Shown: positions 15,520-24,752 of the stretch, piece after piece | How the letters are laid out: the number at the start of each line of letters is the position of its first letter | Numbering within the stretch: position 1 is the stretch's first letter | From: Pseudomonas putida | GTDB taxonomy: Bacteria; Pseudomonadota; Gammaproteobacteria; Pseudomonadales; Pseudomonadaceae | DNA length: 64,000 bases | Direction of reading: 5' to 3' | NCBI GenBank assembly: GCA_041879295.1 | Contig: CP047152.1 | Location: 4,531,501 to 4,595,500, forward strand | The notes under the pieces: model-generated | Database searches by the model: none | What the model was told of the DNA's origin: nothing | The model's input: only the letters and a program-made list of their open reading frames with translations | Made by a program: the position numbers and the translations under genes

Positions 15520-16929
15520 TTACAGCGGCTTGCCGCGGTTGCCGTGCTGGCTGACAAAGCCCTGTACAGCCTTCAGGTCATTGGCCAGTACCGTGCAACG
15601 CTCTTCACGGCTGAACAGGTCGCTGAGGTGCGCGGGTAGTTCCAGCGCCTTGCCCACACCGGCCTTCTCCACCGCGTCCGGGAACTTGACCGGGTGCGCA
15701 GTACCCAGCACCACCATTGGCGTGTCCAGGCTGCGGCGGCACTCGCGGGCAGCCTTGACGCCAATGGCAGTATGCGGGTCGAGCACTTCACCGGTGGCGG
15801 CGAACACTTCTGCGATGGTCTCGCAGGTTTGCTCGTCGCTGACAGCCAGCGAGTCGAACAGTTTGCGGGCTTCGGTCCAGCGGTCTTGCTCGACGCTGAA
15901 GCCGCCACCTTGCTTGAAGTTGGCCATCAGCTCGGCAATAGCACCACCGTTGCGGCCATGCAGGTCGAACAGCAGGCGCTCGAAGTTGGACGAAACCATG
16001 ATGTCCATCGACGGCGACAGGGTGGCGTGCAGGGTTTCCTTGACGTACTGGTTGCCGCTCATGAAGCGGTGCAGGATGTCGTTGCGGTTGGTGGCGACGA
16101 TCAATTGGCTGACCGGCAGGCCCATGTTGCGCGCCAGGTAGCCGGCGAAGATGTCGCCGAAGTTGCCGGTTGGTACCGAGAACGCCACCGAGCGCGCCGG
16201 GCCACCCAGCTGCAGGGCTGCATGGAAGTAGTAGACGATCTGGGCCATGATCCGCGCCCAGTTGATCGAGTTGACGGCGACCAGGCGGGTGCCCTTGAGG
16301 AACGACTGGTCGGCGAAACTGGCCTTGACCATTTCCTGGCAGTCGTCGAAGTTGCCTTCGATGGCGATGTTGTGGATGTTGTCGCCAAAGATGGTAGTCA
16401 TCTGGCGGCGCTGCACTTCCGACACGCGCTGGTGCGGGTGCAGGATGAAGATGTCGACGTTGTCGCAACGGCGGCAGCCTTCGATCGCGGCGGAACCGGT
16501 ATCACCGCTGGTGGCACCGATGATGACCACGCGCTCGTTGCGTTTGGCCAGCACATGGTCAAGCAGGCGACCGAGCAACTGAAGGGCAAAGTCCTTGAAC
16601 GCCAGGGTCGGGCCGTGGAACAGCTCCAGCACCCACTCGTTGCTGTTCAACTGACGCAACGGGGCGACCGCAGCGTGGGCGAACTCACCGTAGGTTTCTT
16701 CGAGGATCTTCTTGAAGTCGGCGTCGGCGATGCTGCCTTCGACGAACGGGCGCATCACGCGGAAGGCCAGCTCGTGATAGGGCAAGCCGGCCCAGGAGGC
16801 GATTTCTTCCTGGGTGAAGCGTGGCAGGTTTTCCGGTACGTAAAGCCCGCCGTCGCTGGCCAGGCCAGCCAGCAGCACGTCTTCGAAATTCAGGGCCGGT
16901 GCCTGGCCGCGGGTACTGATATAGCGCAT
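15520..16929 (-). CDS. thrC: Threonine synthase
   Basis: ThrC converts O-phosphohomoserine to threonine, using pyridoxal phosphate. The 469-residue protein begins MRYISTRGQAP and has the PLP-lysine motif HGPTLAFKDFALQLLG near residues 105-120, and the phosphate loop GATSGDTGSAAIEG. Length and motifs fit the longer gamma-proteobacterial/yeast-type class. It lies 60 bp downstream of hom on the same strand, so the last steps of threonine synthesis are linked. Confidence 0.96.
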   Translation of the reverse strand: MRYISTRGQAPALNFEDVLLAGLASDGGLYVPENLPRFTQEEIASWAGLPYHELAFRVMRPFVEGSIADADFKKILEETYGEFAHAAVAPLRQLNSNEWVLELFHGPTLAFKDFALQLLGRLLDHVLAKRNERVVIIGATSGDTGSAAIEGCRRCDNVDIFILHPHQRVSEVQRRQMTTIFGDNIHNIAIEGNFDDCQEMVKASFADQSFLKGTRLVAVNSINWARIMAQIVYYFHAALQLGGPARSVAFSVPTGNFGDIFAGYLARNMGLPVSQLIVATNRNDILHRFMSGNQYVKETLHATLSPSMDIMVSSNFERLLFDLHGRNGGAIAELMANFKQGGGFSVEQDRWTEARKLFDSLAVSDEQTCETIAEVFAATGEVLDPHTAIGVKAARECRRSLDTPMVVLGTAHPVKFPDAVEKAGVGKALELPAHLSDLFSREERCTVLANDLKAVQGFVSQHGNRGKPL

Positions 16930-16989
16930 GGGTGCAAACCTTCGATGCTGGGGCCGGGGCCGCGCGGGCGGCCCGTCGGCAAATATTTG

Positions 16990-18294
16990 TTAGTTGAGCT
17001 GCTCGACGCGAATGCGCACAACCTTGCCGACCACGTCCTGCAGGGCTTCCAGGGCGACGATGGCGTCGTTGATACGCTGCTCGACCACGCCATGGGTCAC
17101 CAGGATCATTGGTACCAGGCCGTCCTGCTCCTCGGCTTCCTTCTGCATGATCGACTCGATGTTGATACCACGCTCCGAGAGGATGCTGGCGACCTGGGCC
17201 AGTACGCCCGGGTGATCCTTGGCCTGGATGCGCAGGTAGTAGGCGCTTTCGCAGGCTTCGATCGGCAGGATCGGGTGGGCCGACAGCGAGTCTGGCTGGA
17301 AGGCCAGGTGCGGCACGCGGTTTTCCGGGTCGGAAGTCATGGCACGGACTACGTCGACCAGGTCGCCGACCACTGACGAAGCGGTAGGCTCCATACCCGC
17401 GCCGGCACCGTAGTACAGGGTGGAGCCGGCAGCATCACCGTTGACCATGACAGCGTTCATCACGCCGTTGACGTTGGCGATCAGGCGGTCGGCCGGGATC
17501 AGCGTCGGGTGCACGCGCAGCTCGATACCTTCCGCGGTGCGACGAGCCACACCCAGGTGCTTGATGCGGTAGCCCAACGCCTCGGCATAGTTCACGTCTG
17601 CCGTTGTCAGCTGGGTGATGCCTTCGGTGTAGGCCTTGTCGAACTGCAGCGGGATACCGAACGCGATGGACGCCAGGATCGTCAGCTTGTGCGCAGCGTC
17701 AATGCCTTCTACGTCAAAGGTCGGATCGGCTTCGGCGTAGCCCAGCGCCTGGGCTTCGGCCAGCACGTCCGGGAAGGCACGGCCCTTCTCACGCATTTCG
17801 GTGAGGATGAAGTTGCCAGTGCCGTTGATGATGCCAGCCAGCCAGTTGATGCGGTTGGCCGACAGGCCTTCGCGGATGGCCTTGATCACCGGGATGCCAC
17901 CGGCTACGGCCGCCTCGAACGCGACAATCACACCCTTCTCGCGGGCTTTGGCGAAAATTTCGTTGCCGTGCACGGCAATCAGCGCCTTGTTGGCGGTGAC
18001 CACGTGCTTGCCGTTTTCGATGGCCTTCAGCACCAGGTCGCGGGCGATGGTATAGCCACCGATCAGCTCGATGACAATGTCGATCTCCGGGTTGCTTGCA
18101 ACTTCGAACACGTCAGCGGTAATGGGGGTACCGGTAATCTGGCAGTTCGGGTTCTGCGAGCGCATGGCGATCTGTGCCACTTCAATACCGCGCCCGGCAC
18201 GGCGGGCAATCTCCTCGGCGTTGCGCTGAAGTACATTGAAGGTTCCGCCACCGACGGTCCCCAACCCACAGATGCCTACTTTGACCGGTTTCAC
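16990..18294 (-). CDS. hom: Homoserine dehydrogenase
   Basis: Hom reduces aspartate semialdehyde to homoserine for threonine and methionine synthesis. The 434-residue monofunctional enzyme has an N-terminal Rossmann motif (VGICGLGTVGGGTFNVL), the catalytic domain with GIINGTGNFILTEM and YAEADPTFDVEGIDAAHK, and a C-terminal ACT domain (YYLRIQAKDHPGVLAQVASIL) for feedback inhibition by threonine. It is followed by thrC and preceded by dsbC. Confidence 0.96.
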   Translation of the reverse strand: MKPVKVGICGLGTVGGGTFNVLQRNAEEIARRAGRGIEVAQIAMRSQNPNCQITGTPITADVFEVASNPEIDIVIELIGGYTIARDLVLKAIENGKHVVTANKALIAVHGNEIFAKAREKGVIVAFEAAVAGGIPVIKAIREGLSANRINWLAGIINGTGNFILTEMREKGRAFPDVLAEAQALGYAEADPTFDVEGIDAAHKLTILASIAFGIPLQFDKAYTEGITQLTTADVNYAEALGYRIKHLGVARRTAEGIELRVHPTLIPADRLIANVNGVMNAVMVNGDAAGSTLYYGAGAGMEPTASSVVGDLVDVVRAMTSDPENRVPHLAFQPDSLSAHPILPIEACESAYYLRIQAKDHPGVLAQVASILSERGINIESIMQKEAEEQDGLVPMILVTHGVVEQRINDAIVALEALQDVVGKVVRIRVEQLN

Positions 18295-18377
18295 TGTGAA
18301 CTCCCCATTGAACGGCCGACACGTTTGCCGACCGTGAAACTTGCCGTCACCCCATGACGACGGCGTACTGAACTGGA

Positions 18378-19121
18378 TTACTTGGCAAGTGCCAGCTTGG
18401 CGACCTGCGGTGCCGGCTGGTAGCCCGGAATGACCTGGCCGCTCTCAAGAACAATGGCCGGCGTGCCATTGACCCCGATCGACTGACCCAGCTGGAACTG
18501 CTTGCTGACCGGGTTGGTGCACTTGGCGGCCTTGATTTCTTTACCTTCGACCATTTTGTCCATCGCCCCACGGCGGTCGCTGGAGCACCACACTGCCTGC
18601 AACTGCTGGTCACCCGACGAACCGAGGCCCTGGCGCGGGAAGGCGACATAGCGCACTTCAATACCGCGACGGTTCAACTCGGGCACTTCGGCGTGCAGCT
18701 TGTGGCAGTACGGGCAGGTGGTGTCGGTGAACACGGTGATGTGCGACTTGGTTTCGCCCTTGGCAGGATAAACCACCATCTCGGCGGCTGGAATGCCGTT
18801 GATGAGCTTGGCAATACCTTGGCGTTCGGCTTTTTCGGTGAGGTTGACCGGCTTGCCGTCCTGGATCTGGAACAGGTAGCCCTGCATCACGAACTGGCCA
18901 TCGGCGCTGGCATACAGCACGCGGCCGCCCTGCAACTTGACTTCATACAGGCCGTTGAGCGGACTGCTGGCCACGCTTTCCACGGGCACTTCCAGCTCGA
19001 GGTTCTGCAACGATTTACGGATGGCCTGCTCGGCACCGGCGTTGCCATCGGTTGCCGCAGCAACGGCAAAGGTACTGGCCAGCGCCAACGCGGCGGCGGC
19101 GAAAAACTGGGTCACGCGCAT
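18378..19121 (-). CDS. dsbC: Periplasmic disulfide isomerase DsbC
   Basis: DsbC reshuffles wrong disulfides in periplasmic proteins. The 247-residue precursor has a signal peptide (FFAAAALALASTFAVAAA), an N-terminal dimerisation domain, and a thioredoxin domain with the active site TTCPYCHKLH. A second cysteine pair occurs further on (WCSS...AAKCTNP). The ATG at 19121 has AGGAGTTCCC before it. It sits between xerD and hom on the same strand, an order common in Pseudomonas. Confidence 0.94.
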   Translation of the reverse strand: MRVTQFFAAAALALASTFAVAAATDGNAGAEQAIRKSLQNLELEVPVESVASSPLNGLYEVKLQGGRVLYASADGQFVMQGYLFQIQDGKPVNLTEKAERQGIAKLINGIPAAEMVVYPAKGETKSHITVFTDTTCPYCHKLHAEVPELNRRGIEVRYVAFPRQGLGSSGDQQLQAVWCSSDRRGAMDKMVEGKEIKAAKCTNPVSKQFQLGQSIGVNGTPAIVLESGQVIPGYQPAPQVAKLALAK

Positions 19122-19274
19122 GGGAACTCCTGAAGGCGGACAGGGGCCGGAGGGCGCCACCTGCGGAAAATACGCGGTGACCGTGCGGCCCTTGGTGCAA
19201 ACCGCCCAAGCCTACCACATCACGCTGCCCGTGAAGGAGGTCGCAAGGACCGGTCGGCGGAACATGAAAAACAT

Positions 19275-20171
19275 TCATCCACGTGGGTGGTGCTGGGCGT
19301 GCAACTGCTGCAGACGGGCCTTGGCGACGTGGGTATAGATCTGCGTGGTCGAAAGGTCACTGTGGCCCAGCAGCATCTGCACCACACGCAAGTCGGCACC
19401 GTGGTTGAGCAGGTGGGTGGCAAAGGCATGCCGCAGGGTGTGCGGCGACAGCGGCTTGTCGATGCCGGCAACCCGTGCGTGGTGCTTGATACGGTGCCAG
19501 AAGGTCTGGCGCGTCATCTGCTCGCCGCGCTGGCTGGGGAACAGCACGTCGCTGGGCCGGCCGTTGAGCAGTTCGGCGCGGCCATTGCGCTGGTAGCGTT
19601 CCAGCCACACCACAGCTTCTTCGCCCATGGGCACCAGGCGCTCCTTGCTGCCCTTGCCCATTACCCGCAGCACACCTTGGCGCAGGTTGACCTGATCGAG
19701 GGTCAGGCTGACCAGTTCGGTGACCCGAAGACCGCAAGCGTAGAGCACTTCGAGCATGGCACGGTCGCGCTGGCCAATGGCTTCGCCCAGGTCCGGAGCC
19801 TGCAGCAAGGCTTCGACGTCAGCTTCGGACAGCGACTTGGGCAGCGGCTTGCCCAATTGCGGCATATCGACCTGCAGGGTCGGGTCAATGGCCACCAGCT
19901 TTTCACGCAGCAGATAACGGAAGAAGCCGCGCAGGCCGGACAGGAAACGCGCCGTGGAACGTGGCTTGTAGCCCTGGTCCAGGCGCCAGGCCAGGTGATC
20001 GAGGATCAGGTCGCGGCCGGCGTCTGGCAACGATACCGAGTGCTCCTGCAACCAGCCATTGAACAGGGCCAGGTCGCTACGGTAGGACACGCGGGTGTTG
20101 TCGGACAGGCCTTTTTCCAGCCAAAGGGCGTCAAGGAACTGGTCGATCAGGGGGTGGTCGAGGGCGGGCAT
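19275..20171 (-). CDS. xerD: Site-specific tyrosine recombinase XerD
   Basis: XerD acts with XerC at dif to resolve chromosome dimers at division. The 298-residue protein has an N-terminal SAM-like core-binding domain and a C-terminal catalytic domain with the R-H-R-Y set: R in ACGLRVTEL, HTLRHAFATHLL, and the Tyr in STTQIYTHVA. Length and neighbours (dsbC downstream) mark it as the housekeeping enzyme and not a phage or element integrase. It is divergent from the antiporter gene with 68 bp between. Confidence 0.95.
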   Translation of the reverse strand: MPALDHPLIDQFLDALWLEKGLSDNTRVSYRSDLALFNGWLQEHSVSLPDAGRDLILDHLAWRLDQGYKPRSTARFLSGLRGFFRYLLREKLVAIDPTLQVDMPQLGKPLPKSLSEADVEALLQAPDLGEAIGQRDRAMLEVLYACGLRVTELVSLTLDQVNLRQGVLRVMGKGSKERLVPMGEEAVVWLERYQRNGRAELLNGRPSDVLFPSQRGEQMTRQTFWHRIKHHARVAGIDKPLSPHTLRHAFATHLLNHGADLRVVQMLLGHSDLSTTQIYTHVAKARLQQLHAQHHPRG

Positions 20172-20239
20172 GAAATCTCGGTGGCAAACGACGAAATGGC
20201 GCTTAGTCTTTCATAACAACGCCGGCATAGGGAGCCCGC

Positions 20240-22045
20240 ATGAACGAACAGCAGATCCTTCTGAGTGTGGGCGGCATCGGCGCAGCGGCGCTCGCCTGCC
20301 AGTGGCTGGCCTGGCGCCTGAAGCTGCCGGCAATTCTGTTCCTGCTGTTGGCCGGGATCCTTGCCGGTCCAGCGCTGGGATGGCTCGACCCCGAGGCGCT
20401 GTTCGGCCCATTGCTGATGCCGCTGGTGTCGCTGGCGGTAGCGCTGATTCTGTTCGAAGGCAGCCTGACCCTGCACCTGTCGCAGTGGCGCGAGATCGGC
20501 AGTGTGGTGCATCGCCTGGTCACGGTGGGCGCACTGGTCACCTGGCTGGTGATTGCACTGGCAACCCACTGGCTTCTCGGGTTCGACTGGCCGCTGGCGA
20601 TTCTCTTCGGCACCCTGACCCTCGTGACCGGCCCAACGGTGATCGTGCCCATGCTACGCGTGGTGCGGCCAAAGGCAGCGATCGCGAATATCCTGCGCTG
20701 GGAAGGGATCATGATCGACCCGATCGGCGCGCTGCTCGCCGTGGTGGTATACAGCTTCATCATCGCCAGCGCCGAGGGTAACGGCCTGAGCCAGAGCCTT
20801 GTTACCTTCGCCGGCGTGATCTTCTGCGGTACCGCCCTGGGCGCGGCTGGGGGCTGGCTGCTGGGGCAAATCATGCGCGAACAGTGGCTACCAGAATACC
20901 TGCACAACCTCGCGTCACTGGCGGCGGTACTGGGTATTTTCATCGCCGCCAACCAGATCGTGCACGAGTCGGGGCTGCTGGCGGTCACCGTGATGGGAAT
21001 GTGGCTGGCCAACATGCGCGGGGTTGATGTGCGACAGATCCTGCACTTCAAGGAAAACCTCAGTGTGCTGCTGATTTCCGGTCTGTTCATCCTGCTGGCT
21101 GCACGCCTTGACCTGCATGCCCTGCTAGGCCTTGGCCCTGCCGTGCTGGCACTGTTGCTGGTGATCCAGTTGCTGGCACGCCCCCTCAGCGTCTGGCTGG
21201 CCACACTGGGCTCGACACTCAACTGGCGGGAGCGCGCGCTGCTGGCCTGGATTGCTCCACGCGGTATCGTTGCCGCAGCCGTTTCAGCCATTTTTGCCAT
21301 CCGCCTGGACCAGGCCGGCCACCAGGATGCCTTGCTGCTGGTACCGTTGACCTTCGCGGTAATCATCGGCACGGTGGTACTGCAAAGCGCCACGGCCAGG
21401 CCGCTGGCACGCTTGCTCAAGGTCGCCGAACCGGCCCCCAGCGGGTTTCTCATCGTCGGTGCCAACGAGCCGGCCCGGGCCATCGCCAAAACCCTTCAGC
21501 AATTGGGCTGCCGGGTTTTGCTGACGGACTCCAGTTGGGAAAACATCCGCGCCGCGCGCATGGACGGGCTCACGACCTATTTTGGCAACCCGGCCTCGCA
21601 GCATGCCGACGCCCATCTGGACCTGGTCGGCCTCGGGCACTTGCTGGGCCTCTCTCCTGCCGGCGAAATCAATGCATTGGCCTGCGCCAGGTTCCGTCAT
21701 GATTTCGGGCACAACCGGCTATTCGTGCTAGCCAGTGGCCTGGAGAAACAACGCAGCGACAAACATCGGGCGGCCGAAGAGCACCGCGGGCATCTATTGG
21801 GGGCCAAGCCGATGACCTATTTGCAACTGGCCAACCGCATGCATCAGGGCGCCGAGTTGTATAGCACCACCCTGACCGAAGGCTTTGGCTGGGACGCCTA
21901 CCAGGCGCTGCATGGCGAGCGTGCACACTTGCTGTTCGCACGCGATGACCATGGCTGGGTTCATGTAGCCAGCCCTGATAACCCGTTACAGCCACAACCG
22001 GGCTGGACCCTGGTGGCATTGATCGAGCCAGCACCGGAGCCGTGA
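20240..22045 (+). CDS. Na+/H+ (CPA1) antiporter with C-terminal TrkA-N domain
   Basis: This 601-residue inner-membrane protein has about twelve membrane segments in residues 1-400, with family motifs such as LFEGSLTLHL and GPTVIVPMLRVVRP. The cytoplasmic C-terminal part includes a Rossmann RCK/TrkA-N domain (FLIVGANEPARAIAKTLQQLGCRVLLTD), which usually binds NAD(H) or nucleotides and gates transport. It would exchange Na+ or K+ for protons. Start ATG at 20240 is preceded by the GGGAGCC sequence. Confidence 0.88.
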   Translation: MNEQQILLSVGGIGAAALACQWLAWRLKLPAILFLLLAGILAGPALGWLDPEALFGPLLMPLVSLAVALILFEGSLTLHLSQWREIGSVVHRLVTVGALVTWLVIALATHWLLGFDWPLAILFGTLTLVTGPTVIVPMLRVVRPKAAIANILRWEGIMIDPIGALLAVVVYSFIIASAEGNGLSQSLVTFAGVIFCGTALGAAGGWLLGQIMREQWLPEYLHNLASLAAVLGIFIAANQIVHESGLLAVTVMGMWLANMRGVDVRQILHFKENLSVLLISGLFILLAARLDLHALLGLGPAVLALLLVIQLLARPLSVWLATLGSTLNWRERALLAWIAPRGIVAAAVSAIFAIRLDQAGHQDALLLVPLTFAVIIGTVVLQSATARPLARLLKVAEPAPSGFLIVGANEPARAIAKTLQQLGCRVLLTDSSWENIRAARMDGLTTYFGNPASQHADAHLDLVGLGHLLGLSPAGEINALACARFRHDFGHNRLFVLASGLEKQRSDKHRAAEEHRGHLLGAKPMTYLQLANRMHQGAELYSTTLTEGFGWDAYQALHGERAHLLFARDDHGWVHVASPDNPLQPQPGWTLVALIEPAPEP

Positions 22046-22048
22046 CAC

Positions 22049-22456
22049 TCAGGCGCCTGGCAGCACGGGCACCGGGCGCTTGTCCTCGTCGATGGCGACG
22101 AAGCTGAACACCCCATGGATCGCACGGTCACGGCCATCCAGGTACATGTTCTCGACAAACACATCCACCTGCACCTGCAAGCTGGTATTGCCGACCTTGA
22201 TCACCGTACCCACCAGCTCGACGATCGAGCCCGCCGGAATCGGGTGCTTGAAATCGATGCGGTCGGTAGACACGGTCACCAACGGCAGGCGGCAGAAACG
22301 CGTGGCAGCGATGAACGACACTTCGTCCATCCAGGCCAGGGCGGTGCCGCCGAACAGGGTGTTGTGGTGGTTGGTGGTATTGGGGAACACCGCCTTGGTC
22401 ACGCGGGTAACCGACAGTTCGGTGCGGCGCTGGATTTCCTGGTCTCGGGTAGTCAT
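22049..22456 (-). CDS. Acyl-CoA thioesterase, hotdog fold (YciA type)
   Basis: This 135-residue enzyme hydrolyses acyl-CoAs. The hotdog-fold motif is TTNHHNTLFGGTALAWMDEVSFIAATRF, and HPIPAGSIVELVGTVIKVGNTSLQVQVDVFVE is the second conserved block of YciA-type thioesterases. ATG at 22456 is preferred; a GTG at 22465 would add three residues. It is convergent with the antiporter gene with three bases between stops. Confidence 0.9.
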   Translation of the reverse strand: MTTRDQEIQRRTELSVTRVTKAVFPNTTNHHNTLFGGTALAWMDEVSFIAATRFCRLPLVTVSTDRIDFKHPIPAGSIVELVGTVIKVGNTSLQVQVDVFVENMYLDGRDRAIHGVFSFVAIDEDKRPVPVLPGA

Positions 22457-22483
22457 GGCAATCACATTTTCGGGGGTTCAAAA

Positions 22484-22510
22484 CGCAAAAAAGCAGCCCG
22501 AAGGCTGCTT
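22484..22510 (-). terminator. Terminator after rplS
   Basis: On the minus strand AAGCAGCC and GGCTGCTT form an 8-bp stem with a TTCG-type loop (22491-22510), followed by a run of T residues (22487-22492 read as T on the minus strand). It ends the rpsP-rimM-trmD-rplS transcript before yciA. Confidence 0.9.
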
Positions 22511-22550
22511 CTTTCTCGCTAGGCGGCCTCGGCCACCGGGCAAACTGTAC

Positions 22551-22901
22551 TCAGGACAGTTTTTCCTTGATGCGAGCGGCTTTGCCGGACAGGTCGCGCA
22601 GGTAGTACAGCTTGGCTTTACGCACGTCACCACGACGTTTCACGGCCAGGCTGTCGATTTGCGGGCTGTAGGTCTGGAAGGTACGCTCTACGCCAACGCC
22701 GCTGGAGATCTTGCGCACGGTGAAGGCGCTGTTCAGACCGCGGTTACGCTTGGCGATAACGACGCCTTCGAACGCCTGCAGACGGGAACGCTCACCTTCC
22801 TTCACTTTAACCTGAACGACAACGGTGTCGCCTGGTGCGAAGGTCGGGATTTCCTTGCTCATCTGCTCGGCTTCGAGCTGCTGGATGATCTTGTTGGTCA
22901 T
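22551..22901 (-). CDS. rplS: 50S ribosomal protein L19
   Basis: L19 sits at the 30S-50S interface. The 116-residue sequence is typical: [35 protein letters not shown] and the C-terminal [27 protein letters not shown]. It is the last gene of the rpsP-rimM-trmD-rplS operon, 42 bp after trmD, and is followed by a clear terminator. Confidence 0.98.
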   Translation of the reverse strand: MTNKIIQQLEAEQMSKEIPTFAPGDTVVVQVKVKEGERSRLQAFEGVVIAKRNRGLNSAFTVRKISSGVGVERTFQTYSPQIDSLAVKRRGDVRKAKLYYLRDLSGKAARIKEKLS

Positions 22902-22943
22902 GCTGTGCTCCTAAGATGGATACGCGATCCACCATCGATACGT

Positions 22944-23696
22944 TTAACTATCGTCCCGCTCGTGGAGATATTCCTCGAGCAGCTTCTTCTCTTCTCCAGA
23001 AAGCGAGCGACTTTCCAGAAGATCGGCGCGTCGTTCGAAGGTCCTACCAAGGGACTGCTTCATCCTCCAACGCCGGATATGTGCATGGTTGCCACTTAGC
23101 AACACGTCGGGAACACGCTGATCCGCATACACCTCAGGCCGGGTGTAGTGCGGGCAATCGAGCAGACCGTCGGTGAAAGAATCTTCTTCCGCCGAGTCCA
23201 CATGCCCTAAAGCTCCGGGCAGCAGCCGCGTAACCGCATCGATCAGTACCATGGCCGGCAGCTCGCCACCGGAAAGCACATAGTCACCAATCGACCACTC
23301 CTCATCGACATGAGCCTCGATAAAGCGCTCGTCGATGCCTTCATAACGACCGGCGATCAGGATCAACGATTCCTGTTCGGCCAGGCCTTTGACCGCCTGC
23401 TGAGTCAGCTTGCGGCCTTGTGGCGAAAGGTAGATCACCTTCGCCGCTGCTCCGGTCGCCTGCCTGGCGCTAACCAAGGCGTCTTCCAGAGGCTTGATTT
23501 TCATCACCATGCCCGGACCACCGCCAAACGGCCGATCATCTACCGTGTGGTGACGATCTGTGGTGTAGTCCCGCGGGTTCCAGCAAGTCACCTGAAGCAA
23601 CCCTTGTTTCACCGCGCGGCTGGTAATGCCGTACTCCGTGATGGCCGAGAACATCTCGGGGAACAACGTGATGACGTCTACGCGAAGGTTACCCAT
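22944..23696 (-). CDS. trmD: tRNA (guanine-37-N1)-methyltransferase
   Basis: TrmD methylates G37 of tRNAs using S-adenosylmethionine and prevents +1 frameshifting. The 250-residue SPOUT enzyme has [44 protein letters not shown] and the trefoil-knot motif [15 protein letters not shown]. It lies between rimM (3-bp gap) and rplS in the usual order. Confidence 0.97.
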   Translation of the reverse strand: MGNLRVDVITLFPEMFSAITEYGITSRAVKQGLLQVTCWNPRDYTTDRHHTVDDRPFGGGPGMVMKIKPLEDALVSARQATGAAAKVIYLSPQGRKLTQQAVKGLAEQESLILIAGRYEGIDERFIEAHVDEEWSIGDYVLSGGELPAMVLIDAVTRLLPGALGHVDSAEEDSFTDGLLDCPHYTRPEVYADQRVPDVLLSGNHAHIRRWRMKQSLGRTFERRADLLESRSLSGEEKKLLEEYLHERDDS

Positions 23697-23699
23697 CGT

Positions 23700-24236
23700 T
23701 TAGAAGTCCGCGTCCCATTCGACCCGCATCACGCCTGCTTCCAGGTCGATTGCCGGCACACATTGCTCTGTATAGGGCAACAGACGCTCGCGATCATCCA
23801 GGCTGCCTGCGCAGGGCTTGACCACCATTACATCGTTCGCACCGGTCTCCAACAGGTGATCGACCTTGCCGAACAGTTGTTCGTCCTGGTTGATGACCTT
23901 CAGACCCACCAACTGGTACCAGTAGTACTCGTCGGCAGCCAGGTTGGGCAAAAGGCTCCGCGGGATGCAGATTTCGTAACCGCTCAGAAGACGGGCTTCA
24001 TCGCGATCCTCGAGACCTTTCAGTTTCACGACCAGGCCCTTTTGGGAGCCACGACCGCTGACCAGTTCGACCTGCTTTACCTTGCCTTCGTGCCGAAGCG
24101 TCCAGCGTGGATAATCCAACAGGTTTTCAATCGGATCGGTAAAGGAATACACCTTCACCTCGCCGCGAACGCCGTGAACCGAAAAAATCTTGCCAACGAC
24201 GATGAGGTCGTCAGCCTTTTCTGGCGTCGCGTTCAT
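23700..24236 (-). CDS. rimM: 16S rRNA processing protein RimM
   Basis: RimM helps mature the 30S 3' domain and binds S19. The 178-residue protein has the N-terminal beta-barrel (LIVVGKIFSVHGVRGEVKVYSFTDP) and a C-terminal PRC-barrel domain (YYWYQLVGLKVINQDEQLFGKVDHLLETGANDVMVV). It lies five bases downstream of rpsP and three upstream of trmD. Confidence 0.96.
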   Translation of the reverse strand: MNATPEKADDLIVVGKIFSVHGVRGEVKVYSFTDPIENLLDYPRWTLRHEGKVKQVELVSGRGSQKGLVVKLKGLEDRDEARLLSGYEICIPRSLLPNLAADEYYWYQLVGLKVINQDEQLFGKVDHLLETGANDVMVVKPCAGSLDDRERLLPYTEQCVPAIDLEAGVMRVEWDADF

Positions 24237-24241
24237 ACTAT

Positions 24242-24493
24242 TCAGGCAGCGGCCTTGGCAGCTTCCTTCAGCAGCTGAGCAACACGCTCAGACGGCTGTG
24301 CACCCTGGCTCAGCCAGTAGGTGACGCGCTCTTGGTTGACCGACAGCTTGACTTCGGCGCCAGCAGCGATCGGGTTGAAGAAACCTACGCGCTCAACGAA
24401 ACGGCCGTCACGGGCGTTACGCGAGTTGGTCACGGTCAGGTGGTAGAATGGGCGCTTTTTCGAGCCGCCACGGGCCAGACGAATGGTTACCAT
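24242..24493 (-). CDS. rpsP: 30S ribosomal protein S16
   Basis: S16 is an early 30S assembly protein. The 83-residue sequence starts [20 protein letters not shown] and includes [22 protein letters not shown] at 24493 is the family start; an upstream extension to 24571 is cysteine-rich and not protein-like. It heads the rpsP-rimM-trmD-rplS operon. Confidence 0.97.
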   Translation of the reverse strand: MVTIRLARGGSKKRPFYHLTVTNSRNARDGRFVERVGFFNPIAAGAEVKLSVNQERVTYWLSQGAQPSERVAQLLKEAAKAAA

Positions 24494-24752
24494 GTGAACA
24501 TCGTTCCTATAGTCGGTGCTGCAGTTGATACAGCAGCTGGTACTGCAAATCTGAATGCCAAATAGGCACACGGGTGCCCAAAAGGCCGCATATTCTCGGG
24601 GAATACACGGACATTTGCAAATGACTTTTTCGGCAAGGCCTCGCCCTGCCGTCCAGATTTGCCGGTTGCGCCGCGAAATACGCGGCCGTTGCCCCGCTAC
24701 AGCGGGGGTTCTGGGCGCTTGTCCGATAAAAGGCAGGCACCCGAATCAGGGG
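24494..24752. other. Intergenic region between ffh and rpsP
   Basis: This gap should hold the rpsP promoter and the end of the ffh transcript. Two hairpins are visible: CCGCG-AAATA-CGCGG near 24671-24685 and CCCCGC-TACA-GCGGGG at 24692-24707. Neither is followed by a T-run on the minus strand. They could be transcript-end or leader structures. Confidence 0.4.

Noticed and set aside
15694..17376. A 560-residue open frame on the plus strand opposite thrC and hom
   Set aside because: It is a shadow frame of high-GC genes on the other strand. The translation is rich in His, Asp, Gly and Val with no recognisable domain, while thrC and hom are unmistakable.
19275..20171. Tyrosine recombinase considered as a marker of an integrated element
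   Set aside because: Length, sequence motifs and the dsbC neighbour show it is housekeeping XerD; no attachment sites or cargo genes are near it.
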